Shown here: positions 1 through 7,280 of the stretch, piece after piece
Numbering within the stretch: position 1 is the first letter of the stretch
Layout: every line of letters begins with the position of its first letter
Origin: Verrucomicrobiota bacterium
GTDB taxonomy: Bacteria; Verrucomicrobiota; Verrucomicrobiia; Limisphaerales; UBA9464
Reading direction: 5' to 3'
Assembly: GCA_947464705.1 (NCBI GenBank)
Contig: CANHYD010000081.1
Location: 1 to 8,840 of the forward strand
Length of the DNA: 8,840 nucleotides
The notes under the pieces: model-generated
The model's database searches: none
What the model saw: only the letters and a program-made list of their open reading frames with translations
Told to the model about the DNA's origin: nothing
Program-made: the position numbers and the translations under genes

Positions 1-1535
1 CCGATCGGGGCTTGGCCGATGCGGTAGAGTCCTTCGTCGATGGCGGGATCGGGCAGCAGCCCTTGCACCGCGACCACGCCATCCCATCGGCCGAGGGAAT
101 TGCGTCGGAGTATCCGCGTGCGTCCCTGTTGACGGATCTCGATTTGGACGATGTTGCTGGGATTGAGATTCCAGTCGCGGAATTGCGAAGCCGACACCGG
201 CAGGGTCTGTAAATCCCCAGCGGCGATGCCATAGATCCCGGGCTCATCGGACCGACGCACCGAAAGTCGTCGGCCCTCACCCAAGGGGGTCCCCAGACTG
301 AGACGGGTCAGCAAGGCTGGGGAGCCATTGGATTTGCCGAGGTAGAAGGAGTATTCGCGAGCCGGTTGATCCAAGCCGTAGCGGCCCGGGTCGGTCCCGA
401 GATCGTCCAAGAAATCCTCGATCCGGAGCCGCATGAATCGCTGGAAGGTCTCTCGGACCCAAGGGGCATCGGCCGGGAAACGCCGGGGAGAGGTGACCCA
501 CCAGTTGGTGCCCAGCTTCTCCAAGGTGAAGGGTTCACTGCCGGCCCGGATCTCAACCCGCTCCAATCCGGCAATGGAGGGCATCAACCGGCGATCCCGG
601 TAGGTGGCCAGCGGCCGTTTGAGTGATTCCAAGATGGAATTGGTGATTCGGACGATGTTTCCGAAATCGGATCGGCGCACGAGGATCTCTCCCGGCGCAT
701 TGGTCGAGGCCCGGCCAAACTGGAGTCTCAACAGTTCGTTGGTACCTTGCTTCAAGACCATCTGAGCGGTGGGCTTGGTCAACCCATAATCATCGGCCGA
801 CACGGTGAGCGTGTCGCTCACGAAGGCATTAACCCGTGAATCGGCCGCATCAATGAGGAGTCGGCGGATCTGATCGTCATTGGCCCGGGCGACCAGCGGG
901 CGGATGAGGCTCCATGTCCCGTTGGTCGTGATGGCCGCCTCGAACTCGGTCTCTCCAAGGATTTCCACGCGATCAAAGGCCAAGGAGTCGGCATCGAAGA
1001 GACGTCGGTCGCGCCAGTCTTCGGGGGAGGCCGGCAAGGCCTCCAAGAGAACGGCATCGGCAGTGAACACCCCGTCTTGGCCGACCTGCTGGAAATAGAA
1101 CTGGCTCCCCAGCGGGGTTCGACCGCCCAGGCGCAAGATGTTCATGCCCTCGCGAGTGCGGAGGGTCAGCACGTCGGGACGCTCCAACCCGAAGGCCGCC
1201 AAGGCCCCGCGCTGGGCGGACACCTCGGCACTGGAGAGGTGTGACCGCGGCACCAGATTGCCCAATCTCTCCAGCAAGCGTTCGACTCCGGTCGATTGGA
1301 CCGGGTAGCGCATGGGAGCCGTCAGGAACCAGACCGAGTTGGTCCGCTCCAAGCGGATGGCCACATTGGAGCGGAGGATTTCGACCGAGATTACCTCGCG
1401 CGGGTCCAATCGGCGAAAGCGCACGGATCCGGCGGCGCCAGCCACCTGGACCTCATCGCGGCGTTCGGTCATGGCCAGCCATCCCCCGAGGAGGACGGCC
1501 AACAAGACCAGCACCAGTGTGGTTTTTCCGTTCAT
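1..1535 (-). CDS. DUF4340 domain-containing membrane-anchored protein (3' end missing)
   Basis: The frame is open from an ATG at 1535 to the left edge, giving 511 codons with no stop, so the C-terminus is missing. Residues 5-20 form one hydrophobic helix (KTTLVLVLLAVLLGGWL), an uncleaved signal anchor that puts the rest outside the cytoplasmic membrane. The exported part has three related modules whose most recognisable piece recurs at residues 174-180 (WRDRRLF), 312-318 (YRDRRLM) and 452-458 (FRDWNLN). Each is followed by a V-x-x-(I/V)-E-I strand and a W-containing strand (TWSL, NWWV, RWDG). This is the repeat pattern of DUF4340, a family usually encoded directly after GldG-type proteins. 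No catalytic motif is visible and the biochemical role is unknown. The gene is last in a four-gene operon here, 13 nt after the GldG stop. The start is chosen because the hydrophobic anchor begins right after it. A good Shine-Dalgarno sequence lies too far upstream for it (see the mini-ORF entry). The family call is firm; the function is inferred from neighbours. Confidence 0.88.
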   Translation of the reverse strand, partial: MNGKTTLVLVLLAVLLGGWLAMTERRDEVQVAGAAGSVRFRRLDPREVISVEILRSNVAIRLERTNSVWFLTAPMRYPVQSTGVERLLERLGNLVPRSHLSSAEVSAQRGALAAFGLERPDVLTLRTREGMNILRLGGRTPLGSQFYFQQVGQDGVFTADAVLLEALPASPEDWRDRRLFDADSLAFDRVEILGETEFEAAITTNGTWSLIRPLVARANDDQIRRLLIDAADSRVNAFVSDTLTVSADDYGLTKPTAQMVLKQGTNELLRLQFGRASTNAPGEILVRRSDFGNIVRITNSILESLKRPLATYRDRRLMPSIAGLERVEIRAGSEPFTLEKLGTNWWVTSPRRFPADAPWVRETFQRFMRLRIEDFLDDLGTDPGRYGLDQPAREYSFYLGKSNGSPALLTRLSLGTPLGEGRRLSVRRSDEPGIYGIAAGDLQTLPVSASQFRDWNLNPSNIVQIEIRQQGRTRILRRNSLGRWDGVVAVQGLLPDPAIDEGLYRIGQAPI

Positions 1536-1549
1536 CGAAAAAATCGCAT
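1532..1549 (-). other. Five-codon mini-ORF (MRFFR) linking the GldG stop to the DUF4340 start
   Basis: On the minus strand an ATG at 1549-1547 overlaps the GldG stop TGA (1551-1549) as TGATG. It reads Met-Arg-Phe-Phe-Arg and stops at TGA 1534-1532, which overlaps the DUF4340 ATG (1535-1533) as ATGA. A GGAGG at 1562-1558 is 8 nt from the mini-ORF ATG but 22 nt from the DUF4340 ATG. The structure is seen directly. That it works as a termination-reinitiation relay, or that a missing T would fuse it to the main gene, is inference. It may also be chance. Confidence 0.4.
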
Positions 1550-3066
1550 CAACCCCGCCTCCGTGCCCAGACCATGAAGCCCAAGATCAACACCCCACCC
1601 GGCAGCGCTCCGAGCAGGACTCCGTTCAGAAGTCGCAACTGAGGTGCCGTGAGATTCAACCGGTATTCCGAAATGGCCCGAGGCCCGATGGCCATCGATT
1701 GCTGGCGATCCAGCAACCAATTGACGCAAAGGGCTGCGAAATCGCGGTTACCCAGACTCTGAAGCGGCCCATTGGACCAGAGCGCCGAATCCCCGACGAC
1801 GATGAGTCGAGCAGTGCCGCGACCCGCGCTCAGCCCACTGACGCCGCCCTTTTCAGAGGCCACGGCCAAAGGGATTTCACCACGACGGTCTTTGCCCTCG
1901 ACGTAGGAAAACTCCCGCCCGTCAAAATCAGAGAGGGTTCGCCCGTCCGGACCGGTGAGGACCAGCGCCGTGGTCTTCGGCGCATCGGCCGGTAAGCGAT
2001 TGGCCGGAATGGGCACCACGACGCGCGGAGCCTGAAAGTGAACCTTCGCCCCGGACCGAGTCAGGGGTGAGGTCACCGGGTGGGATCCGTAAGCGCTAGC
2101 AACGATGTCGAACCCCCGGACCGAGGCCTTTTCATCATTGGCCAATTGCGAGGGCAGAAACACGCCCCACTCCTCCAACAGCCCCTCGAGATGGCCCTGA
2201 CGGCGCAGGGTCTCCAGCGACAGGGTCACCAGAACCCGGCCGCCCCGATCGAGGTACTTCGAGATGGCCGCGGTCTCGGAGGTCAGCAGCGGCTGCACCG
2301 GTCCCGCCACCACGAGCAGGCTGCAATCTTCGGGCACACCCGACAGCAGGTTGGTGAAGGCCCGCGATTCGACGTTCTTCTCGGCCAGCAACCGGACCAC
2401 TCGGGAGTACCCATTGCGCTCATCGTCGGAGGACGGGTCGTTTTCACCATGCCCACGGAGAAAATACGCACGGGTCCCGGAAGCCTCGGACAATCCGGCC
2501 AAGGCAGCCGTGAACAGAGCCTCACCCCGGAAGGCCACGCGCCGGACCTCTTGGTTCTTGCCGGCCATCATGCCCTTCACATCGGCATCGTAGGTGGACA
2601 TCTCGGAATCATCGACGGTGCGGAAGCGTCCCCCGCCCGCATCAAAGAGGACCAGATCGCCGGTGTTGGCCCCAAGGCCGTAGCGGGTCTTGATGGCCGT
2701 CGCCAGGGTCGCATCGCGCACGTAGTCGACCAGTTGCACCGAGATCCGCGGCGACTGAAGGGAATATTCACGGAGCAAGCCCTTCACATGGCGGTAAAGG
2801 TCGGAAGACGGGTCGAACAGGACGATGGCCTTCACCTCGTTGGTGAGTCCACCCAGGGTGGCCACGGTGAGCGGTGACAATTGGGGACGTTGTGCCGAGA
2901 CCCAATCATAGCGCCACTGCAGACGGGTGGCGGCCCAGTAATTGACCATCACCAGGATCGCCAACAAGGCCAGCACACCGATGAACGCATTGAAACCCGC
3001 GCTCCAGCGGCGGCCGGGCTCGTAGCTGGGGGGCAAGCTGGGAGGCTGGGGCGTCGAGTCGCTCAT
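1549..3066 (-). CDS. GldG-like ABC transporter auxiliary protein
   Basis: A 505-residue protein with the GldG/ABC_transp_aux layout. A short Pro-rich cytoplasmic tail (residues 1-22) leads to a membrane helix at about 27-46. A long extracytoplasmic domain follows, and a second helix at about 480-500 ends in ARRRG. Within the large domain are the family-typical FLRGHGENDP (203-211, GHGE at 205-208) and a late segment IVVGDSALWSN...GNRDFAALCVNWLL (422-452), which matches the GldG C-terminal pattern. In flavobacteria GldG works with the ABC proteins GldA and GldF in gliding. Elsewhere the substrate is unknown. The ATG at 3066 is preferred over an in-frame GTG at 3072 because GGAGG (3076-3072) sits 5 nt before it and it forms an ATGA overlap with the permease stop, implying translational coupling. 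It lies between the permease and the DUF4340 gene, so a shared membrane complex is likely. Family assignment is strong; calling it the functional equivalent of gliding GldG would go too far. Confidence 0.9.
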   Translation of the reverse strand: MSDSTPQPPSLPPSYEPGRRWSAGFNAFIGVLALLAILVMVNYWAATRLQWRYDWVSAQRPQLSPLTVATLGGLTNEVKAIVLFDPSSDLYRHVKGLLREYSLQSPRISVQLVDYVRDATLATAIKTRYGLGANTGDLVLFDAGGGRFRTVDDSEMSTYDADVKGMMAGKNQEVRRVAFRGEALFTAALAGLSEASGTRAYFLRGHGENDPSSDDERNGYSRVVRLLAEKNVESRAFTNLLSGVPEDCSLLVVAGPVQPLLTSETAAISKYLDRGGRVLVTLSLETLRRQGHLEGLLEEWGVFLPSQLANDEKASVRGFDIVASAYGSHPVTSPLTRSGAKVHFQAPRVVVPIPANRLPADAPKTTALVLTGPDGRTLSDFDGREFSYVEGKDRRGEIPLAVASEKGGVSGLSAGRGTARLIVVGDSALWSNGPLQSLGNRDFAALCVNWLLDRQQSMAIGPRAISEYRLNLTAPQLRLLNGVLLGALPGGVLILGFMVWARRRG

Positions 3067-3818
3067 TTCCACCTCCGCATTTCGATGACCCGCTGGGTGA
3101 GGAACAAAAAGAAAAACGTCACACTGAGGTGGAACACCAAAGCCCGACCATCCAAGACGCCTCTCGCAAAGTCCTGCATGTGATGCGTCACCGACAAGTG
3201 ATCCATCAGGCGTCCCAATCGATCGCCGGTGGTGTCGGTCTGGGAAAAGCGCAGGCTAATGGTCCACATCCCGATCCCGATGAGCAGTGAGGTCATGGCG
3301 GCGATGATTTGGCTGCGGGTCAACGACGACGCGAACACCCCGATCGACAGGAAGGTGGACCCGATGCAGGCAATGCCCGTGAGCACCCCGCACATCGCCC
3401 AGGGGTCCAACAACTGAGGCTGATGGGTCACCTGCCGCAAAACGATGAGAACTCCAATCAAGGGAGCCCAACTCAACAGATAAAAGGTGAGGGAACCAGT
3501 GAACTTGGCCAAGACCACCTGCCATTCACCGACGGGAGTGGTCATCAATGCCTCATAAGTTCCGAGTGCTTTTTCGGAGGCAAAGGTGCGCATGGTGATC
3601 ACCGGTGTTGTGAGGATGAGGATCAGCCAGAACACGATGCCATCGGCGAAGAAAATCTCCGGAATCGGTGACGGGGTCCGATCTGAGTTCAATCGCTGCA
3701 CGATGTCCATCAGACCGAACCCGGCCAGCAGCAGGGTGATGGCCACGACCACATAGCCGGTCAACGAGTTGAAGGCGGCCCCCAGTTCACGCCGCACGAG
3801 GGTTAGGAACACACCCAT
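3063..3818 (-). CDS. ABC-2 type transporter permease (GldF-like)
   Basis: A 251-residue integral membrane protein with six predicted helices at about 20-38, 57-77, 104-128, 140-165, 168-188 and 226-242. The loop after helix 2 carries the ABC-2 permease signature: MRTFASEKALGTYEALMTTP (76-95), where the E-x-x-x-GT-x-E-x-L-x-x-x-P pattern forms the coupling region that contacts the ATPase. Length and topology fit the GldF/NosY-type permeases, which work as dimers with one ATPase dimer. The start ATG at 3818 lies one base after the ATPase stop (TGA 3822-3820), with a GGAGGG tract about 9 nt upstream inside the ATPase gene. The 3' end overlaps the next gene by 4 nt. The final residues (RVIEMRRWK) are a short cytoplasmic tail, and the same nucleotides supply the ribosome binding site of the GldG gene. 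The family is firm; the transported substrate cannot be read from the sequence. Confidence 0.93.
   Translation of the reverse strand: MGVFLTLVRRELGAAFNSLTGYVVVAITLLLAGFGLMDIVQRLNSDRTPSPIPEIFFADGIVFWLILILTTPVITMRTFASEKALGTYEALMTTPVGEWQVVLAKFTGSLTFYLLSWAPLIGVLIVLRQVTHQPQLLDPWAMCGVLTGIACIGSTFLSIGVFASSLTRSQIIAAMTSLLIGIGMWTISLRFSQTDTTGDRLGRLMDHLSVTHHMQDFARGVLDGRALVFHLSVTFFFLFLTQRVIEMRRWK
3069..3076 (-). promoter_or_regulatory. Ribosome binding site inside the permease gene, for the GldG start
   Basis: GGAGGTGG on the minus strand, within the last codons of the permease gene. The GGAGG core ends 5 nt before ATG 3066. It supports that ATG over the GTG at 3072, which would overlap the Shine-Dalgarno sequence itself. 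Confidence 0.7.
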
Positions 3819-3819
3819 A

Positions 3820-4785
3820 TCAAAGCCCTCCTCCCTTCTTCTTCTGCGTGAGGTGAATGAAGATGTCTTCGAGCGACAGCCGAGGCCGGGTCAGCTCCCG
3901 CAAACCCCAGTCTTGCTGGCGGACCTGTTCGAAAACCAAGGGCCTGAGGTCTTCCCCCGCTCTGGGAGTGAGGGCCACCCGTTGAAAGCGGCCGGCCGCG
4001 GCCTGAATATCGATCGAAGCCACCTCAGGCAGATCGCGAAACGCCTCCCGAATGGCCTCGGGCGTCGCTTCGATCTCGGCCACCACCCGGCCGTCCTGGC
4101 TAAAGCGGCTCTCCAGATCTTCCACCCGATCGGCCGCCAGGATGCGCCCCTGATTCAGGATGAGCACCCGAGAACAAGTCATCTCCACCTCGGTCAAGAT
4201 GTGCGTGGACAGGAGCACCGTATGCTGACGGCCCAACTCCTTGATCAAGGCCCGTACGGATCGCAACTGATGGGGATCGAGACCAATGGTGGGCTCATCG
4301 AGGATGATGAGATCAGGCTCATGGACCAGCGCATCGGCCAAACCCACGCGTTGGCGGTAGCCCTTGGAGAGCTGCCCGATGATTCGCTTTTCGACGTCTT
4401 TGAGCCCGCATTGCTCGATCACCCGATCGACCCGCTCGCGGCTTCGGCCAAGGCCCAACCCCTTGAGGCGAGCCCGAAACTTGAGGTAGTCGCGCACCCG
4501 CATGTCGATGTGCAGGGGGTTGTTCTCCGGCATGTAGCCGATGCGGCGGCGCACTTCGTCGGGCTGATGAAACACATCAAAGCCGGCGATGCGAACCGTG
4601 CCACTGGTCGCCGGCATGAACGACGAGAGGATGCGCATGGTCGTCGATTTGCCTGCCCCGTTTGGGCCCAGGAATCCGACGACCTCCCCACGACCGACAG
4701 TGAATGAGATCCCATCCACCGCGGTGCGTCCGGGGTAGCGCTTCGTGAGGTCCCGGACCTCGATCATGGGAGTGGAGTCAGACAT
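3820..4785 (-). CDS. ABC transporter ATP-binding protein (GldA/CcmA-like)
   Basis: A 321-residue cytoplasmic ATPase that powers the permease encoded next to it. All nucleotide-binding motifs are intact: Walker A GPNGAGKST (40-48), Q-loop region YMPENNPL (84-91), signature LSKGYRQR (139-146), Walker B LIILDEPT (159-166), D-loop GLDP (168-171) and H-loop STHIL (193-197, His195). The Q-loop position holds Glu87 rather than Gln, as is common in the CcmA/GldA branch. A C-terminal extension of about 100 residues (from about 220) follows the core and ends in LSLEDIFIHLT, the usual tail of the drug/ABC-2 exporter ATPase family. The start is the ATG at 4785, preceded by AAGG about 4 nt upstream. A second Met at codon 7 (MIEVRDL) is where many homologues begin. 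It is the first gene of the four-gene operon. The 177-base gap upstream must hold any dedicated promoter, but I could not find convincing -35/-10 boxes. Substrate unknown. Confidence 0.95.
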   Translation of the reverse strand: MSDSTPMIEVRDLTKRYPGRTAVDGISFTVGRGEVVGFLGPNGAGKSTTMRILSSFMPATSGTVRIAGFDVFHQPDEVRRRIGYMPENNPLHIDMRVRDYLKFRARLKGLGLGRSRERVDRVIEQCGLKDVEKRIIGQLSKGYRQRVGLADALVHEPDLIILDEPTIGLDPHQLRSVRALIKELGRQHTVLLSTHILTEVEMTCSRVLILNQGRILAADRVEDLESRFSQDGRVVAEIEATPEAIREAFRDLPEVASIDIQAAAGRFQRVALTPRAGEDLRPLVFEQVRQQDWGLRELTRPRLSLEDIFIHLTQKKKGGGL

Positions 4786-4962
4786 CCGCCTTGGAGGTTT
4801 CTAAACTACTCGGTAAGCCCCAATGCAGGAACAGAAAACCCCGGGGAATCAGCGCTGCGACCCGGCCGCCTCATCGGGCCCCACCAAGTGGAATACCCGG
4901 CGAATCTCGGGGAGGCACGCAGATCGGATGGGAGGGCTGAGAAACCGGTCTGTTCCGGAGAA
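4786..4962. other. Intergenic gap between protease and ABC operon, no clear signals
   Basis: The 177 bases between the protease stop and the ATPase start contain no gene I can support. An 8-base palindrome CCCCGGGG lies at 4839-4846. Reading toward the ATPase, it is followed by four T residues but has no room for a loop, so I do not call it a terminator. The sequence nearest the ATPase is the most AT-rich part (TAGTTTAGAAA on the minus strand, about 4795-4805). It would be the place for a promoter, but no hexamer pair with proper spacing resembles the housekeeping consensus. Confidence 0.35.
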
Positions 4963-6360
4963 CTAGCGCAGCTTGAGCGCCACGACGCCCGCCTGACGCA
5001 CCACTCCCAAAGCCGTGCGCTGATCGAACAAGATGGCCGCCTCCACGGTTTCTCCCTTGGGCCGGCTGAACAGGTAACGGGCCAAGGCCACGACATCCGG
5101 AAACTCCGTGCGATCCAACCCGCGGAGGAGGTGCCCACGCTTGAGACCCACTGCGGCCGCGGGTCCGTGGGCATCGACACTCTGGATGACAAACCCGCCT
5201 CCCCGCACCGAGGCCACTTTGAAACCGGCCCGGGCCGACAGGTACTCGTTGTTGAAAAAGTCTGTCTCATCAATGAGGCGTAGTCGCAACTCCTTGAGAT
5301 TTCCGCCCCGTCGAACGCTCAAGGGGATGTCTTTCGAATCCCCGGCCTTCACCAAAGCCCGGTTGAATTCGATGATGCCACTGGGCGGGTCTCCCTGAAT
5401 CGCAGCGATCACGTCGCCCACCTTGAGGCCGGCTTTTTCGGCCGGACTTCCGGGTTGCACCGCCTGGATGGTCAGGGGCCGCGTCGCCGCCTTGAGTCGG
5501 GCCCCGAACCAGAAACGCCCCACCGATTCGCCGCTGAGGACCTCGGCCAGAGCCTGATTGACCCGTTTGATGGGGATGGCGAACCCGATTCCCTGGGCGC
5601 CCATTTGCGGCCGCAGCGTGGCCACGTTGATGCCGATGAGGTCACCGCGCAGGTTGATGAGCGGACCCCCTGAATTACCCGGGTTGATGGCCGCGTCGGT
5701 CTGGATCCAATCCAAGGTATCGAGTTCTCCGCGGGACCGATCCTCATTGGGACCGCGGCGGGCGCGCGAACTGAGGATGCCGCGACTCACCGAACCCGCG
5801 TATCCGAAGGGATTGCCCAGGGCGATGACCGTCTCGCCCAGAAGCAGGTCGTCGTCCTTGGCGAATTTGACGGCCGGAAATTTACGACCCGGGGATTTGA
5901 GCCTCAACAACGCCACATCCTTGCCGGCGTTGAGGGCGACCCGTTCGGCCTCGATGGGATCGGATCCATCATTGAACTTCACGAACACCCGCTTCACGCC
6001 ATCGACCACGTGGACATTGGTGAGCACGTAGCCCTCCTCGTCGATGATTACGCCGGAGCCGCGACTGACCACAGCCTCCTGCACCTGCTGCAAGCGCCAT
6101 CCGAAGAATTCGGCCATCAGACGGTCGTCGGCGCTGTTCGGATCGACATCGGCCGAACCCTCGACGTTGACCACGCTGGGCATCACTCGCTCGATGGCCT
6201 CGACAGTGGCATCGCGGCGGACATCCAAGGGATCGGTCTTGGACAGGTCGGTCTGCTGGGCCATGGCCGGAACCAAGGCCGCCCCAACCAAAAGTGTGAC
6301 TGCCCCAAAAACGACAACAGAGGTTCTCTTCAACACACTCGGTATCATGTCAATAGCCAT
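4963..6360 (-). CDS. Secreted HtrA/Deg family serine protease with PDZ domains
   Basis: A 465-residue periplasmic trypsin-like protease of the S1C (HtrA/Deg) family, which degrades or refolds damaged envelope proteins. Numbering from ATG 6360, a signal peptide spans about 5-35 (basic LKR, hydrophobic VVVFGAVTLLVGAAL, cleavage after AMA). The catalytic triad is complete: His117 in TNVHVV, Asp148 in GKDVALLRL and Ser230 in NPGNSGGPL. A first PDZ domain covers about 285-361 (VQPGSPAEKAGLKVGDVI). A second, more diverged PDZ-like region fills about 375-465 (VDAHGPAAAVGLKRGHLL). The start is uncertain. An upstream in-frame TTG at 6393 gives a charged N-terminus unlike a signal peptide. ATGs at 6360 and 6348 both fit, and none has a good Shine-Dalgarno sequence. 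The gene is 129 nt downstream of yebC on the same strand, so cotranscription is possible. Whether it is closest to DegP, DegQ or DegS cannot be settled by eye. The soluble two-PDZ form excludes a simple DegS type. Confidence 0.94.
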   Translation of the reverse strand: MAIDMIPSVLKRTSVVVFGAVTLLVGAALVPAMAQQTDLSKTDPLDVRRDATVEAIERVMPSVVNVEGSADVDPNSADDRLMAEFFGWRLQQVQEAVVSRGSGVIIDEEGYVLTNVHVVDGVKRVFVKFNDGSDPIEAERVALNAGKDVALLRLKSPGRKFPAVKFAKDDDLLLGETVIALGNPFGYAGSVSRGILSSRARRGPNEDRSRGELDTLDWIQTDAAINPGNSGGPLINLRGDLIGINVATLRPQMGAQGIGFAIPIKRVNQALAEVLSGESVGRFWFGARLKAATRPLTIQAVQPGSPAEKAGLKVGDVIAAIQGDPPSGIIEFNRALVKAGDSKDIPLSVRRGGNLKELRLRLIDETDFFNNEYLSARAGFKVASVRGGGFVIQSVDAHGPAAAVGLKRGHLLRGLDRTEFPDVVALARYLFSRPKGETVEAAILFDQRTALGVVRQAGVVALKLR

Positions 6361-6476
6361 GGACGACAAATCGCCGCATTCGTTCAATTCCAAGCCGCAG
6401 CGATGACCCAGAACCCACTCCGGACCGGGATCCAGAGAGCGAACCCCAAGATGGAGCCCGTGCGCCGTCTGTCGAG

Positions 6477-6491
6477 GAGCCGGATCGGCTC
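6477..6491 (-). repeat. Short perfect stem-loop at the yebC stop codon
   Basis: GAGCCG and CGGCTC form a 6-bp stem with a 3-base loop, overlapping two bases of the yebC TGA. No run of T follows on the minus strand (the next bases are CTCGACAG), so it lacks the second half of an intrinsic terminator. It may still stabilise the 3' end of a processed message. Seen directly; function unknown. Confidence 0.4.
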
Positions 6492-7212
6492 ACTTCATGG
6501 CAACGTACAGGCGATGCACGTCATCGTGGTCATCGATGTCATTGAGGAACCCGGAAACCTGCTGTTTGTCGGCATCTCCGAGTTCCACCGGGTTCTTGGC
6601 CACGTAGCGAATCTCGCTGGCGAGAACTTTCCAGCCGGCCTTGGAGAGCCAGTTGCTGACTGTGGCCAAATCCTTCACCTCCGACAGGAAGCGAGTGCCC
6701 ACATGGCCTTCCGGGATTTCTTCCCCGTCGAGCGGTTCAAGATTCTGCGCGCCGGCCTCGATGGCATCGGATTCGGGATCGCGCTTGGCATCCGAATGAG
6801 TGGCCTCGACGACCCCCAGACGATCGAAGAAGAACGACATGCTGCCGGGTTGGCCGAGTTGACCATCCTTGAAGAGGTGGCGGATTTCCGGGGCCGTCCG
6901 GTTCCGGTTGTCGGTGAGACACTCGACGATCACCGGCACCTTGTGGGGGGCAAAGCCTTCATACAGCACGGTCTCGAAATCCACCTTTTCGTCCAAGAGC
7001 CCAGCCCCCTTCTTGATGGCGCGTTCGATGGTGTCTTTGTACACACTGGCCTTCTTGGCCTTTTCGACGGCGGCCGCCAAACGGGCATTGGTCTCGACCT
7101 CCGGCCCGCCCAGTTTGGCGGCGACCATGATTTCGCGGGTCAGCTTGCCGACCATCTGACCTTTTTTCTGTGCGGCCGCCTCGCGACCTGCCTGCTTCCA
7201 TTGGGCTCCCAT
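6490..7212 (-). CDS. yebC: YebC/TACO1 family DNA-binding or translational regulator
   Basis: A 240-residue cytoplasmic protein, the normal YebC length. The family hallmark lies at 84-125: YEGFAP, then VIVECLTDNRNRTAPEIRHL and GQLGQPGS. An acidic-rich third domain ends in DDHDDVHRLYVAMK. YebC members have been described as transcription regulators (PmpR) and, for mitochondrial TACO1 and some bacterial members, as translation factors acting at difficult sequences. Which applies here cannot be told. The N-terminus reads MGAQWKQAGREAAAQKKGQM rather than the common MAGHSKWANIKHRK form, so it belongs to a variant subgroup, perhaps nearer YeeN-type proteins. The start at 7212 is the only Met that retains this helix. 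Its Shine-Dalgarno sequence is weak. There is no ruvC/ruvA neighbour, the common partners of yebC elsewhere. Instead it precedes an HtrA gene and diverges from a cytochrome gene. Confidence 0.93.
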   Translation of the reverse strand: MGAQWKQAGREAAAQKKGQMVGKLTREIMVAAKLGGPEVETNARLAAAVEKAKKASVYKDTIERAIKKGAGLLDEKVDFETVLYEGFAPHKVPVIVECLTDNRNRTAPEIRHLFKDGQLGQPGSMSFFFDRLGVVEATHSDAKRDPESDAIEAGAQNLEPLDGEEIPEGHVGTRFLSEVKDLATVSNWLSKAGWKVLASEIRYVAKNPVELGDADKQQVSGFLNDIDDHDDVHRLYVAMK

Positions 7213-7239
7213 GGCTCAAGGGAAGCGAAAGTCCGGCCT

Positions 7240-7280
7240 CGAACGGAAGCCCAAAGAATCCCAAAGAAGGCCGAACGGAA
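7240..7280. repeat. Nested direct repeats A-B-B-A in the yebC leader
   Basis: CGAACGGAA occurs at 7240-7248 and again at 7272-7280. Between them CCCAAAGAA occurs twice, at 7250-7258 and 7260-7268. All four copies are exact and in the same orientation. The block lies 28-68 nt upstream of the yebC start, within its probable leader or promoter. It could be a multi-copy regulator site or a relic of local duplication. Only the repeat itself is certain. Confidence 0.55.

Noticed and set aside
2080..2877. 265-codon open frame on the plus strand
   Set aside because: Antisense to the GldG-like gene; no signal peptide, domain or ribosome binding site of its own.
3769..4707. 312-codon open frame on the plus strand
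   Set aside because: Antisense to the ABC ATPase, whose Walker, signature and H-loop motifs fix the real frame.
3049..4785. Shared N-terminus MSDSTP of the ATPase and the GldG-like protein, as a sign of duplication
   Set aside because: The codons differ (ATGTCTGACTCCACTCCC versus ATGAGCGACTCGACGCCC) and the proteins are unrelated beyond these six residues, so coincidence is more likely.
4839..4846. CCCCGGGG palindrome followed by TTTT on the minus strand, as a terminator
   Set aside because: The palindrome has no loop bases and would leave only a 2-bp stem once a loop forms.
6477..6491. Intrinsic terminator after yebC
   Set aside because: There is a perfect short stem but no T-run after it; kept only as a stem-loop.
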